From assembly GCA_045807765.1 (NCBI GenBank), contig JBJMGU010000207.1, forward strand, positions 1 through 64,000: 64,000 bases of DNA. The letters run 5' to 3'. Both the position numbers and the translations under genes were made by a program. Positions 9,303 through 17,563 of the stretch are shown piece after piece. Source of the stretch: DATENM01 sp045807765 (GTDB lineage: Bacteria > Acidobacteriota > Blastocatellia > UBA7656). Numbering within the stretch: the first letter of the stretch is position 1; every line of letters begins with the position of its first letter. The notes under the pieces are model-generated. The model ran no database searches, was not told where the DNA came from, and was given only the letters and a program-made list of their open reading frames with translations.

Positions 9303-10085
9303 TTGAGGTCAAATTCTACGGTTCAAGCGAAGACAGCAGCGCCGCTCATGATGTGCCCGTGTTGCGGTGATGACATCCGTATCGAGGCCGAAGCCTGCCC
9401 CTGCGGGGCGCGCTTTGTCGGTGTGCCGCTCGACGAAACGCCGGCCCGGATTCGCCACTACGGCCCGGCGATGACGGCATTGTTGCTGCTCGCACTGGCC
9501 ATCGCTTTAACCGCCATCCTGACGAAATGGTTAGCGCCGCTGGCGCTGGTGCCGGCGTGGCTTGCGATGCGCGCCTGGCGATTGGAGAAGCGCGACCCGG
9601 CAGATTACGGCGGGCGGCGCGTCGCAATGGTGACGCTCGGGCTGGCGCTCGTCGGTATGATCGGCATGGCGACATACGGAGTCAGCCGCGTTCCGCGCGC
9701 CCTTGAGAATTACCGCGTCCGCCGCGTCGCCGCCACCGAAGCCGCCATGCACCATGTTGCGGCTATCCTCGAAGACTACAAACTAACGACCGGCTCTTAT
9801 CCGAAAAACACCGACGACCTGAAGAAAGTGCTGAGCGAGGCGATGCCGGGGGATTACTGGGAGAAGGCGATCCGTTACCAGAGCTATCCAGAAGCGCTGG
9901 CGAGAAACGACGATCCTCGCGCGCTGGGCAAAGCGCCGATTCAGTACAACACCTTTGAGCTGCGCTCGGCGGGCGCTGACGGCATCGAAGGCACAGACGA
10001 CGACATCATCATGCGCGACGGCGTCTTCTTCACTAACGCCGAGATCAAAAAACTGCCGGCAGTCCGCACGTCATCCGATCGCTAG
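9303..10085 (+). CDS. zinc-ribbon membrane protein with GspG-like (pseudopilin head) domain
   Basis: A 260-residue predicted inner-membrane protein starting at TTG 9303, supported by GAGGAG about eight bases upstream and lack of a better start. Residues 18-35 form a small Cys-rich ribbon (CPCCGDD, CPCGA). Two hydrophobic stretches follow (about 55-85 and 105-125). The C-terminal part (about 135-250) resembles the periplasmic head of type II secretion major pseudopilins: YKLTTGSYP, a DYWEKAIRY segment and the calcium-site-like SAGADGIEGTDDDI loop. There is no prepilin peptidase motif or class III signal, so it is not a pilin itself. Role unknown. Similar head-like segments recur inside the alpha-2-macroglobulin at 49768-55722. 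Confidence 0.65.
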   Translation: MRSNSTVQAKTAAPLMMCPCCGDDIRIEAEACPCGARFVGVPLDETPARIRHYGPAMTALLLLALAIALTAILTKWLAPLALVPAWLAMRAWRLEKRDPADYGGRRVAMVTLGLALVGMIGMATYGVSRVPRALENYRVRRVAATEAAMHHVAAILEDYKLTTGSYPKNTDDLKKVLSEAMPGDYWEKAIRYQSYPEALARNDDPRALGKAPIQYNTFELRSAGADGIEGTDDDIIMRDGVFFTNAEIKKLPAVRTSSDR

Positions 10086-10210
10086 CGGGTGAACTTATCA
10101 GGCGAAATGGATCAAGCCACCGCAAGCGCCGTGCGTTGAAGTGAGGTGGCTCTCGATTTCGCCTTTCTCTTTTTCAGGCGCGCTGCCCACACCCGCTGCT
10201 CATCCGCTTT

Positions 10211-11725
10211 ATGTTTAAGAAGCTGCTGATCGCCAACCGCGGGGAGATCGCCGTGCGCATCGCGCGCGGTTGCCGCGAGATGGGCATCTCGCCCGTGGCG
10301 GTCTACTCGGATGCCGACCGCGCGGCGCTCCATGTCCGCGTCGCCGACCAGGCCATCCACATCGGCCCGCCGCCTTCCGCCGAAAGCTACCTGCGCATAG
10401 ACAAGATCATTGACGCGGCGCGGCGCTCTGGGGCCGAGGCAATTCACCCCGGCTATGGCTTCCTTTCCGAGAATGCCGAATTCGCGCACGCCGTCGAAGC
10501 GGCGGGCCTCGTGCTGGTCGGGCCGCCGGCCTCGGCCATGCAGTTGATGGGATCAAAGACCAGCGCCCGACAGGCGGCCCGTGCCGCCGGCGCTACGGTC
10601 GTCCCCGGCACCACTGAAGCGCTGGGCTCGGTCGAAGAAGCATTGGTGAGTGCCGAAGCGATTGGCTACCCGGTGATGCTCAAAGCGGCGGCGGGCGGCG
10701 GCGGGCGCGGCATGCGATTGGTGCGCTCGCGCGAAGAGATGGCCGGCGCCCTTGAGCGAGCCCAATCGGAAGCCGCCGCCAGCTTCAAAGACTCGGCGGT
10801 CTACATCGAAAAATTCATCGAGCGCCCGCGCCACATCGAGATTCAATTGATTGGCGACCGCTTCGGCAACCTCGTTTACCTCGGCGAGCGCGAATGCTCG
10901 TTGCAGCGGCGGCATCAGAAGGTGATCGAAGAATGTCCTTCGCCGGTGGTTGACGAAGACTTGCGCCGGCGCATGGGTGAAGCGGCGGTCGAGATCGCTC
11001 GCCGCGCCGGTTATTACAACGCCGGCACCATCGAGTTTCTTGTTGACCCGCAGCACAACTTCTACTTCCTCGAAATGAACACGCGCTTGCAGGTCGAACA
11101 TCCGGTGACCGAGCTGGTGACGGGCCACGACCTGGTTCACGAACAGATCCGCGTTGCGGCGGGCGAAAAGTTATCTTTCTCACAAAACGACATCGTGATG
11201 CGCGGCGCCGCTATCGAGTGCCGCATCTATGCCGAAGACCCGCAGAACAACTTTCTGCCGAGCCCCGGTCGCATCACCCGAATGACGACGCCCGCCGGCC
11301 CCGGCGTGCGCTATGACAGCGGCAGCTACGCCGGATGGGAAGTGCCGATCTATTACGACCCGCTGCTGGCGAAGCTCTGCGTCTGGGCCGAAACGCGAGC
11401 GGCGGCAATCGCGCGGCTGGCGCGGGTGCTCGACGAGTACACCGTCGAAGGCATCCACACGACGCTTCCCTTCTTTCGCGCTGTGGTCAATGACGACCAG
11501 TTCCGGCGCGGCGATTTTGACACAGGCTTCATTGACCGCTTCCTGAACAATACGGCTAGTGGACAGATGCAGGCCGAAGACGAGTCAGCGCGACGGCTCG
11601 AAGACATCGCCGCCATTGCGGCCATTCTTGAAGCGCGATCCAGTGCCGCTCGAATCGAAGCGCCCGGGCGCCACGCGACCGAGAGCCGCTGGAAGCTCTA
11701 CGGCAGACTCAATCAGCGACGATGA
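10211..11725 (+). CDS. accC: biotin carboxylase subunit of acetyl-/propionyl-CoA carboxylase
   Basis: An ATP-grasp enzyme that carboxylates biotin on a carrier protein with bicarbonate and ATP. The N-terminal domain starts KKLLIANRGEIAVRIARG. The ATP-grasp region has the glycine-rich AAAGGGGRGMRLV lid, the ERECSLQRRHQKVIEECPSP segment, and the metal and biotin-site EMNTRLQVEHPVTE. The C-terminal lobe ends at about residue 445 and is followed by a roughly 50-residue extension not found in E. coli AccC. The stop overlaps the start of the biotin carrier gene by four bases (ATGA), implying coupled translation. No carboxyltransferase gene is in the window, so acetyl- versus propionyl- or other acyl-CoA specificity is undetermined. 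Confidence 0.9.
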   Translation: MFKKLLIANRGEIAVRIARGCREMGISPVAVYSDADRAALHVRVADQAIHIGPPPSAESYLRIDKIIDAARRSGAEAIHPGYGFLSENAEFAHAVEAAGLVLVGPPASAMQLMGSKTSARQAARAAGATVVPGTTEALGSVEEALVSAEAIGYPVMLKAAAGGGGRGMRLVRSREEMAGALERAQSEAAASFKDSAVYIEKFIERPRHIEIQLIGDRFGNLVYLGERECSLQRRHQKVIEECPSPVVDEDLRRRMGEAAVEIARRAGYYNAGTIEFLVDPQHNFYFLEMNTRLQVEHPVTELVTGHDLVHEQIRVAAGEKLSFSQNDIVMRGAAIECRIYAEDPQNNFLPSPGRITRMTTPAGPGVRYDSGSYAGWEVPIYYDPLLAKLCVWAETRAAAIARLARVLDEYTVEGIHTTLPFFRAVVNDDQFRRGDFDTGFIDRFLNNTASGQMQAEDESARRLEDIAAIAAILEARSSAARIEAPGRHATESRWKLYGRLNQRR

Positions 11726-12213
11726 AGTACGAAACCGAAATCAATGGCCGGCAGGTGACGGTCGAGCTTGAAGAGCGCGACGGCCATGTGACGGCGTCCG
11801 TCGGCGAGCGCCGCTACGAGATCGATGTCGTGCGCCCCGAGGACGGGGCGTACTTGCTATTCACGAGTGACGACGTATACGAAGCGCGTGTCTGGGGAGA
11901 GGGCGACGGCCTGCGCGTCCGGCTGCGTGACCGCACTTTTCAAGCGCAGGTCATTGACCGCAAGCATCGGCGCGCGGCGGCAGATCAAGGCGTCGAAGGC
12001 CAGCAGAAGCTCACCGCGCCGATGCCGGGCAAAGTGGTGCGCGTGCTGTGCGCCGCCGGCGATGAAGTGGCCGCCGGCCAGGGCGTCGTCGTCGTCGAAG
12101 CCATGAAGATGCAGAACGAAATCAAATCGCCAAAGGCCGGGCGCGTCACCGAGGTGCGCGTCAGCGAAGGCGCAACCGTGACCGCCAATCAAGTGCTCGC
12201 CGTCGTGGAATAG
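11722..12213 (+). CDS. biotin carrier protein with BT-like N-terminal domain
   Basis: A 163-residue biotin carboxyl carrier. The C-terminal biotinyl domain (about 95-163) has the lysine-bearing EAMKMQNEI motif, preceded by LTAPMPGKVVRV. The N-terminal 85 residues are a beta-rich domain resembling the BT (biotin transfer) region and the end of the alpha subunit of propionyl-/methylcrotonyl-CoA carboxylases, rather than the Pro/Ala-rich leader of AccB. Together with the upstream gene it therefore looks like an acyl-CoA carboxylase alpha subunit split into two chains. It overlaps the carboxylase gene by four bases. The stop codon abuts the CTAGGG-type inverted repeat. Confidence 0.85.
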   Translation: MKYETEINGRQVTVELEERDGHVTASVGERRYEIDVVRPEDGAYLLFTSDDVYEARVWGEGDGLRVRLRDRTFQAQVIDRKHRRAAADQGVEGQQKLTAPMPGKVVRVLCAAGDEVAAGQGVVVVEAMKMQNEIKSPKAGRVTEVRVSEGATVTANQVLAVVE

Positions 12214-12214
12214 G

Positions 12215-12306
12215 AGAGGCTAGGGGCTAGGGGCTAGGGACTAGGGGCCAGGAATTAGTAAAGAACAGATCGTCTTCTCTGCTAGTCCCTAGTCCCTAGC
12301 CCCTCA
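12215..12306. repeat. inverted repeat with tandem CTAGGGG-type arms
   Basis: The left arm (about 12215-12247) is several tandem copies of GGGGCTA/GGGACTA; the right arm (about 12281-12305) is the complementary CTAGTCCCTAGTCCCTAGCC. They flank a 33-base A-rich centre and could form a strong hairpin just after the carrier-protein stop, possibly serving as a terminator. Downstream to 12508 there is a smaller 7-bp inverted repeat (CAAGCCG 12424-12430, CGGCTTG 12442-12448) but no recognised riboswitch. Confidence 0.75.
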
Positions 12307-12508
12307 TCCCATTTCGTCTGCACTGCCTCGCAATTGGTGTTCGAATTTGCTGCGCTTGATTTCGAGGCTCTGGCAAAAGGGGCAAAAACTCGAAAAAGGC
12401 CCTGATAAATGACCCATCATTAGCAAGCCGCCTTTGGCACACGGCTTGTAATCAATCCAGAGGGTAAACAGAAAACTGATCCTGGCGAGGCCGGGAGGGA
12501 GGACAACG

Positions 12509-13285
12509 ATGAGATTCAGTTCATTGAGGAGAGTGGTGAGCGGTGCTGCGCTGTCGCTGATGATCGGCGTGCTGCTGAGCGGAGCGGCGCTGGCGCAGGA
12601 CCGTAATTATCAGGATGATCGCTATCGTAATGATAGTCGTTACGGCCAGAATGGCAGTTGGTCGAGAGACCGTGTGCGGGATTATGCCTTGAAGCTCGGC
12701 TATCACACCGGCTACAGCGAGGTGCGCGACAACATGCAGAACGGCGGTCGCCGCAGCATCAGAGACATCGCCGGCTATCGCAACGACACCAACGGCTATC
12801 TGGTGGTGATGGGCTATCGCGACGATTACCGCAGCGCCTATCGCCGTGGGTTCGAGTTGGCCTACGAAGATTTCACGCATAACCGCGAGCGGCGCTACAC
12901 GCGCACGGATGTCGAGCGGGCGCTCGGCGGCAGATTGAAAGACGTTTACAACGATGACCGCTATGACCAGGATGACTGGTATAACGGGCGCCGTGACGAC
13001 CGTGGCCGCGATTGGCGAGACAACAACCGCGACAACAACCGCAATGGCCGCTACGACCGCAACGAGATTACCCGGCTTGCGCAAGAAGCCGGCTATCGCG
13101 ACGGCCTGCGCCAGGGCCAGGACGACGCCTCGCGCCGGCGTGGTTCCAGTTACGATAGAGATTCGCGCTACCGCGATGCGCAGAGCGGCTGGCGTTCAGA
13201 GTATGGCGACCGCGACACCTATCGCCAGGCTTACCGCGAAGGCTTCCGCCGCGGCTACGAAGAAGGCTATCGTAGCCGGCGCTAG
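12509..13285 (+). CDS. secreted Asp/Arg/Tyr-rich repeat protein
   Basis: I do not recognise a named family. The 258-residue product has a clear signal peptide (Arg-rich start, then AALSLMIGVLLSGAALAQ) with cleavage near residue 30. The mature part is rich in D, R, Y, N and G and contains four diverged copies of an aromatic/glycine motif of the form aYxxGYxxGxxD: around GYHTGYSEVRDN, AYRRGFELAYEDF, GYRDGLRQGQDD and AYREGFRRGYEEGY. Between them are low-complexity charged stretches (DDRYDQDDWYNGRRDD and similar). It is probably periplasmic or surface-exposed and partly disordered. A GGGAGGGAGG purine run upstream of ATG 12509 supports the start. The gene stands alone between the biotin-carrier gene and the next small gene. 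Confidence 0.7.
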   Translation: MRFSSLRRVVSGAALSLMIGVLLSGAALAQDRNYQDDRYRNDSRYGQNGSWSRDRVRDYALKLGYHTGYSEVRDNMQNGGRRSIRDIAGYRNDTNGYLVVMGYRDDYRSAYRRGFELAYEDFTHNRERRYTRTDVERALGGRLKDVYNDDRYDQDDWYNGRRDDRGRDWRDNNRDNNRNGRYDRNEITRLAQEAGYRDGLRQGQDDASRRRGSSYDRDSRYRDAQSGWRSEYGDRDTYRQAYREGFRRGYEEGYRSRR

Positions 13286-13481
13286 TAATCATTTTCAAAA
13301 CCGAACCGGCGTCCGCGTCGCTTGAGGCGCGGGCGCGCGCCCAACAGCCGCGCCGCGATTCATATCGATATGCCTCGCGGCGCGGCTTTCTTATTTGATG
13401 CCGAGGGCGCGCTTCGTCCGGCACCGGCATGGCAGGCCGGCGCGGCGGGTGTTAAGCTGGTAGGCGAAAGCGAGGGCAGCG

Positions 13482-13913
13482 ATGACAGGGCAAGAGAGCG
13501 CGACGCAGTTGAAACTGCACTACACGATTCTTTGCGAAGACGTGCGGCTTGAGATCGGCCAGAAGCTCAGCCTCATCGGCGTCTTCTACGCCATACAGGT
13601 GCCGCAACTGCCGATCAACGTCTTGAAGCTGGTCATCCTCAACCACTGGTCGGGGGGCGGGCAGTACCTCTCCGAAGTTCGCATCCTGACGCCCGACCGC
13701 ACACAACCGATTGCCGTTTCGCAGCCCTCGGCCTTCGAGATTCCGCCGGGCGGTTATGCCGACAACGTCACCATGTTTGCCAATATCGCCTTTCCCGTGG
13801 CCGGCGATTACGTCGTGCAAACGCTCATCAATTCGACGCTGTACGCCGAACAATGGCTTACGATCATGGATGTGAACCAGCCGCCGCCCGTCAGCTCCGA
13901 GACCATTCAATAA
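13482..13913 (+). CDS. conserved hypothetical protein (DUF6941-like)
   Basis: A 143-residue soluble protein opening TQLKLHYTILCEDVRLE, then SLIGVFYAI, and predicted all-beta. The opening is reminiscent of small hypothetical proteins grouped as DUF6941, whose function is unknown; I hold that assignment loosely. There is no signal peptide, transmembrane segment or catalytic motif. ATG 13482 has GAGGG seven bases upstream. It precedes the Clp ATPase gene by about 120 bases on the same strand, but a functional link is not shown. Confidence 0.6.
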   Translation: MTGQESATQLKLHYTILCEDVRLEIGQKLSLIGVFYAIQVPQLPINVLKLVILNHWSGGGQYLSEVRILTPDRTQPIAVSQPSAFEIPPGGYADNVTMFANIAFPVAGDYVVQTLINSTLYAEQWLTIMDVNQPPPVSSETIQ

Positions 13914-14034
13914 TCGACATTGACCCGCAACCACAGGCAGGCTAGGCTGTCAGGACAGCCGCGAAAGATAGAAGCCGGCGACGCCAATTGATCGGCATCG
14001 CGCCAAACTTTTGTTCAGCGGCTCGCCCGTAGGC

Positions 14035-16299
14035 ATGCAAAAAGAACAGCTTCTCAACCTGCTCGACGCCGGGGCACGTGATGCCTTCGAGCGTGCCCGG
14101 CAACTTGCACGGGCGCGCGGCGGCGTCCTGTCGCCGCTCCATTTGCTCGTCGCGCTGCTCAGCGATGCGCCGGCGTCGGATGCCCGGTCGGCGAGCCTGT
14201 TGAGGTCGGCCACCGCAGTTTTGCTCGAACGCTTTCCGCTCGCCTCAGAATCGCTTACGGTAACGAAAGACACACAGGCTGTACTATCTGCCGCTGGCCA
14301 GATGGCTCGCGCCGAAGGTCAAGAAACGGCGGCGTCCGAACATCTCTTACGCGCGGCCCTCGCCAGCCAACAGGTTCGCGAGGCGCTTGGCGAAGCAGCG
14401 CCGGCTCAGGCAGCGCCAGCTCAGAATGCCGCGCCCTCTCAAGAGGGCGTGTCCCATCAAGTTGCGCCGCTCACCGGGCCGCTGAAGCGGCGGGCGCTCG
14501 TCGGCGCGCTCAAGGATTACTGCGCGGATCTCGCCGAAGAGGCTGAAGACGCATCCTTACATCCATTCGTCGGGCGCGAGCGCGAGATGACGGCGGTGCT
14601 GGAAACGCTCTGCCGCAAGCTCAAGAACAATCCGCTGCTCATTGGCAAGCCGGGCGTCGGCAAAAGCGCCCTGGTCAGTGCGGTCGCGGGCCGCTTGTGC
14701 GAAGGCCGCGTCCCGCAGCGCTTGCGCGGCAAACGCATTCTCGAAGTCTCGCGCCTGAAGCTGCTGGCCGATGCGAAGTTCACCGGCGACATCGAAGAGC
14801 GTCTGAAGCAACTGCTTGAAGAAGTGAAACGGGCGGGCGATGTAATTCTTTTCTTCGACGAGATTCACACGCTGTTGAATGCCGGCGGCTCAGGCGGCAC
14901 TGGCGATGTGGCTAATCTATTAAAGTCGGCGCTCTCGAAAGGCGACATCACTTGCATCGGCGCAACGACGCTCTCGGAGTATTATAAGTACATCGCCCGC
15001 GACGAAGCGCTGGCCCGCCGCTTCAGCAACATCACCGTCGAAGAGCCCTCGCCCGAAGAGACGCGCCGCATCTTGTTAGAGTCGCGAGCGGCGTTCGAGA
15101 GCTACCACGACGTGCGCATTGATGACGAGGTGATCGCGCTCATCGTTGACCAGGCCGAGCGTTTTCTCTACACCCGCAGCTTTCCCGACAAAGCCTTCGA
15201 TCTGCTCGACAAGGCGGCGGCTAAAGCGTCGTTTGCCGGCCTTGAGCGCGTCAGCCGCGACGCGGTCACCGAGACGCTGTCGGAGATGACCGGCCTGCCG
15301 CTGGAGATCATGGACAAAGACCCTGCGGAGCGGCTTGAGCAACTGGAAGCCTTTCTGCACGCGGCGGTGCCCGGCCAAGCGCGTGCCGCCCGCGATGTGG
15401 CGCGTGTCGCGCGCATCGCCAAGCTCGGCCTTGAGCTGAGGCCGGAGCGGCCCGACGGCGTCTTTCTCTTCGTCGGCCCCGAAGGCGTCGGCAAGCACGA
15501 GCTGGCCACGGCGCTCGCCAAGTTTTTGTATGGCTCATCACAAAAGATCACCGCCTTCGACCTGAGCCAGTACACCGAATCGCATTCGCTGTCGCGGCTC
15601 ATCGGCGCCGAGCCGGGTTATGCCGGTCACGGCGAGCGCGGCTTGCTGGCGAAGGCGGCAGAAGATAGCCCGCATTCGGTGCTCTACTTTCGCAACGTTG
15701 ATCTGGCGCACGCCGTCGTTCAGCAGTTTCTTGGCGAAGCCTTCGAGCACGGGCGCTTCACCGACACGACGGGCACCGAGATTTCGCTGTCGAACACCAC
15801 CGTCGTGATGACGCGCTCGCAGTTGAGCGAGCAACACAAGACCGCGCCACTCGGCTTTCGTCCGAACGGCGAAAGCGGCGAGCATCGCCTTACCGGCAAC
15901 CTGCGAGCGGCGACCGGCGGCCTCCAGCTCAGAGAGCGCAGCTTTGGGCTTGTTGAATCACTGGCGGCGACCGTAGACGAAGTGATCGAGTTCCAGGTAC
16001 TCGACCGCGAGGCGACCGAGCAGATCATCGGCGAGCGGCTCGAAGCCCTGCGAGCGCGGCTCGAAGCGGCGCAGCCGGTGCGCCTCGAAATGGATGCGCG
16101 GCTCGCGGCATATTTCAGCGAGCGGCTGGCCGTCGAGCGCAAGAGCCTGGCGCAACTCGAACGCATGTTACAAGAGGCGATCATCATCCCCTTTGCGCAA
16201 CTGCACCTTGATCGGAACAGCGGTCGCCTCGGTGTCGCCGTTCGCATTGCCGGCGACACGGTGCAGGTGGTGCGCGGTGTCGGCGACGTGACAACCTGA
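14035..16299 (+). CDS. ClpA/ClpC-type AAA+ protein with degenerate second ATPase domain
   Basis: A 754-residue HSP100-type unfoldase: an N domain of two Clp repeats (about 1-130), then two AAA modules with no long ClpB-type middle domain. The first AAA is intact: Walker A GKPGVGKSA (about 204), Walker B ILFFDEIH (about 270), sensor IGATTLSEYYKYI and the ALARRF arginine finger. The second is not: Walker A reads GPEGVGKHE (His for the usual Thr/Ser), Walker B reads VLYFRNVDLAH where DE(I)EKAH is expected, the sensor-1 Asn region is VVMTRSQ, and the sensor-2 GAR motif is missing. Yet an LGF tripeptide (about residue 605) sits where ClpA/ClpC carry the ClpP-docking loop. It may be a ClpP partner driven by one ATPase ring. 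ATG 14035 is chosen over TTG 14011. Confidence 0.85.
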   Translation: MQKEQLLNLLDAGARDAFERARQLARARGGVLSPLHLLVALLSDAPASDARSASLLRSATAVLLERFPLASESLTVTKDTQAVLSAAGQMARAEGQETAASEHLLRAALASQQVREALGEAAPAQAAPAQNAAPSQEGVSHQVAPLTGPLKRRALVGALKDYCADLAEEAEDASLHPFVGREREMTAVLETLCRKLKNNPLLIGKPGVGKSALVSAVAGRLCEGRVPQRLRGKRILEVSRLKLLADAKFTGDIEERLKQLLEEVKRAGDVILFFDEIHTLLNAGGSGGTGDVANLLKSALSKGDITCIGATTLSEYYKYIARDEALARRFSNITVEEPSPEETRRILLESRAAFESYHDVRIDDEVIALIVDQAERFLYTRSFPDKAFDLLDKAAAKASFAGLERVSRDAVTETLSEMTGLPLEIMDKDPAERLEQLEAFLHAAVPGQARAARDVARVARIAKLGLELRPERPDGVFLFVGPEGVGKHELATALAKFLYGSSQKITAFDLSQYTESHSLSRLIGAEPGYAGHGERGLLAKAAEDSPHSVLYFRNVDLAHAVVQQFLGEAFEHGRFTDTTGTEISLSNTTVVMTRSQLSEQHKTAPLGFRPNGESGEHRLTGNLRAATGGLQLRERSFGLVESLAATVDEVIEFQVLDREATEQIIGERLEALRARLEAAQPVRLEMDARLAAYFSERLAVERKSLAQLERMLQEAIIIPFAQLHLDRNSGRLGVAVRIAGDTVQVVRGVGDVTT

Positions 16300-16344
16300 A
16301 GTGCCTTGAGTCGCGGGCGATCACTTCTTGCTATCTTCCGGCTT

Positions 16345-16830
16345 ATGGAATTTAAAAGCGAAGCGCACAAGCAAGCCTATGACCGGGCGCGCGACTACCT
16401 GCACGCGATCTTCGGCGAGGTGAACATCACGGTGATGGGCGACACACTGGCCTTGCAGGAAGGCTCGACGTTCGTCTACGTGCGGGCCTTTCCGATTGGC
16501 GAGAAGCAGGCCGGCGTCGAGGTCTTCTCCTACGTCGTCATAGATGTCGAGGTCACCGAGGCGCTGATGCGTCACCTGCTGACCTACAACCTTCGATTGA
16601 TGTTGGGCGGCTTCGGCCTGGCGATTGACGAAGGCGGCAAGGGAGCCGTTGTTTTGTCGCACACCATCCTCGGCGATGGTATGGATCGCGTCGAGCTATA
16701 TGCTTCGGTGGCCGCCATCGCGCGCGCCGCCGATGACATGGACGATCAGATCGTCTCGAAGTTTGGCGGCAAGACGGCGCTCGACAAACTGACGGCGATC
16801 AAGCACGAGATCGGCGAGCGCTGGGAATAA
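16345..16830 (+). CDS. CesT/YbjN-like small protein
   Basis: A 161-residue acidic soluble protein whose pattern (alternating helices and strands, VYVRAFPIGEKQAGVEVFSYVV, then LMRHLLTYNLRLMLGGFGLAID) resembles YbjN-domain and type III secretion chaperone-like (CesT/Tir) folds. Such proteins bind partner polypeptides and are not enzymes. The ATG at 16345 begins the conserved part; a TTG at 16306 would add 13 residues. It starts 45 bases after the Clp ATPase stop, so the two are likely co-transcribed, and it may deliver or protect a Clp substrate (inference). Confidence 0.6.
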   Translation: MEFKSEAHKQAYDRARDYLHAIFGEVNITVMGDTLALQEGSTFVYVRAFPIGEKQAGVEVFSYVVIDVEVTEALMRHLLTYNLRLMLGGFGLAIDEGGKGAVVLSHTILGDGMDRVELYASVAAIARAADDMDDQIVSKFGGKTALDKLTAIKHEIGERWE

Positions 16831-16831
16831 T

Positions 16832-16945
16832 AGGAAATGATGAACGACGAACGATGAATGATGAATAAAGGCAGGGGATTGTCTATAGATAATCCGGCTG
16901 CCTTTGTCTCTTCAGTTCATCATTCATCATTTCTCATTCATCATT
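16832..16945. repeat. inverted repeat with ATGATGAA-type arms, central terminator-like stem
   Basis: The left arm (about 16832-16866) is tandem ATGATGAA/ACGATGAATG units; the right arm (about 16914-16945) is the complement (TTCATCATTCATCATTTCTC and on). Inside, AAAGGCAG pairs with CTGCCTTT, and GGATT with AATCC, forming a compact stem before a T-rich stretch, which could terminate transcription of the preceding gene. The element ends directly at the coaE start codon, leaving no Shine-Dalgarno there. Confidence 0.75.
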
Positions 16946-17563
16946 ATGCTTAAAGTCGGACTCACGGGTAGCATCGCTGTCGGTAAGAGCTTCGTCGTAT
17001 CGGTGCTTGCCGAGCTAGGCTGCGTCGTCTTTGACGCCGATAAGGTCGCGCATTCGGTGATGGAGCCGAGCCAGCCGGCCTATTTCGATCTGGTCAACGA
17101 GTTTGGGAAAGCGATTCTCGGCGCCGATGGTCACATCGACCGCAACCGGCTCGGCCCTATCGTCTTTGCCGACCCCGAACGCCGCCGCCGTCTGAACGAG
17201 ATCGTCCACCCGCGCGTCATCGAAGCGCAGAACCGTTTGCTCGCCGAAGCCGAAGCGCAACACCCCGACGGTATCGCCATCATCGACGCCGCGCTGATGA
17301 TCGAATCGGGCGGCTACAAGCGCTTCGATAAATTGATCGTTGTTTACTGTGACCGCGAAACGCAGATCGCTCGCTTGATGGCGCGCAATCAGATCAGCCG
17401 CGGAGATGCTGAACGGCGCGTTGCCGCGCAGATGACTTCGGAAGAGAAGCGCCGCTATGCCGATTACGAGATAGACAGCTCAGGGACGTTTGAAGAAACT
17501 CGCCGGCGGGTCGTCGCCGTCTACCAACAACTGCGCCGCGATCCGCCGGCCGGCGCGCATTAA
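16946..17563 (+). CDS. coaE: dephospho-CoA kinase
   Basis: The last enzyme of coenzyme A synthesis, phosphorylating the 3'-hydroxyl of dephospho-CoA with ATP. The 205-residue product starts LKVGLTGSIAVGKS, a P-loop, followed by the DADKVAH substrate motif, the INEIVHP-equivalent LNEIVHPRV and a LID segment ending MARNQISRGDAERR. Length and motif order are normal for CoaE. Translation must start at ATG 16946, because the P-loop lies ten residues further on. The start codon abuts a repeat arm, so there is no visible ribosome-binding site. Its stop overlaps that of the convergent M20 peptidase gene by three to four bases. Confidence 0.92.
   Translation: MLKVGLTGSIAVGKSFVVSVLAELGCVVFDADKVAHSVMEPSQPAYFDLVNEFGKAILGADGHIDRNRLGPIVFADPERRRRLNEIVHPRVIEAQNRLLAEAEAQHPDGIAIIDAALMIESGGYKRFDKLIVVYCDRETQIARLMARNQISRGDAERRVAAQMTSEEKRRYADYEIDSSGTFEETRRRVVAVYQQLRRDPPAGAH

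Noticed and set aside
12215..12306. CRISPR-like short repeats
   Set aside because: Units are contiguous 7-8-mers forming two complementary arms, with no spacers of constant length and no cas genes.
12307..12508. Riboswitch in the leader of the secreted repeat protein
   Set aside because: Only a 7-bp inverted repeat is visible; no known riboswitch core motif could be matched by eye.
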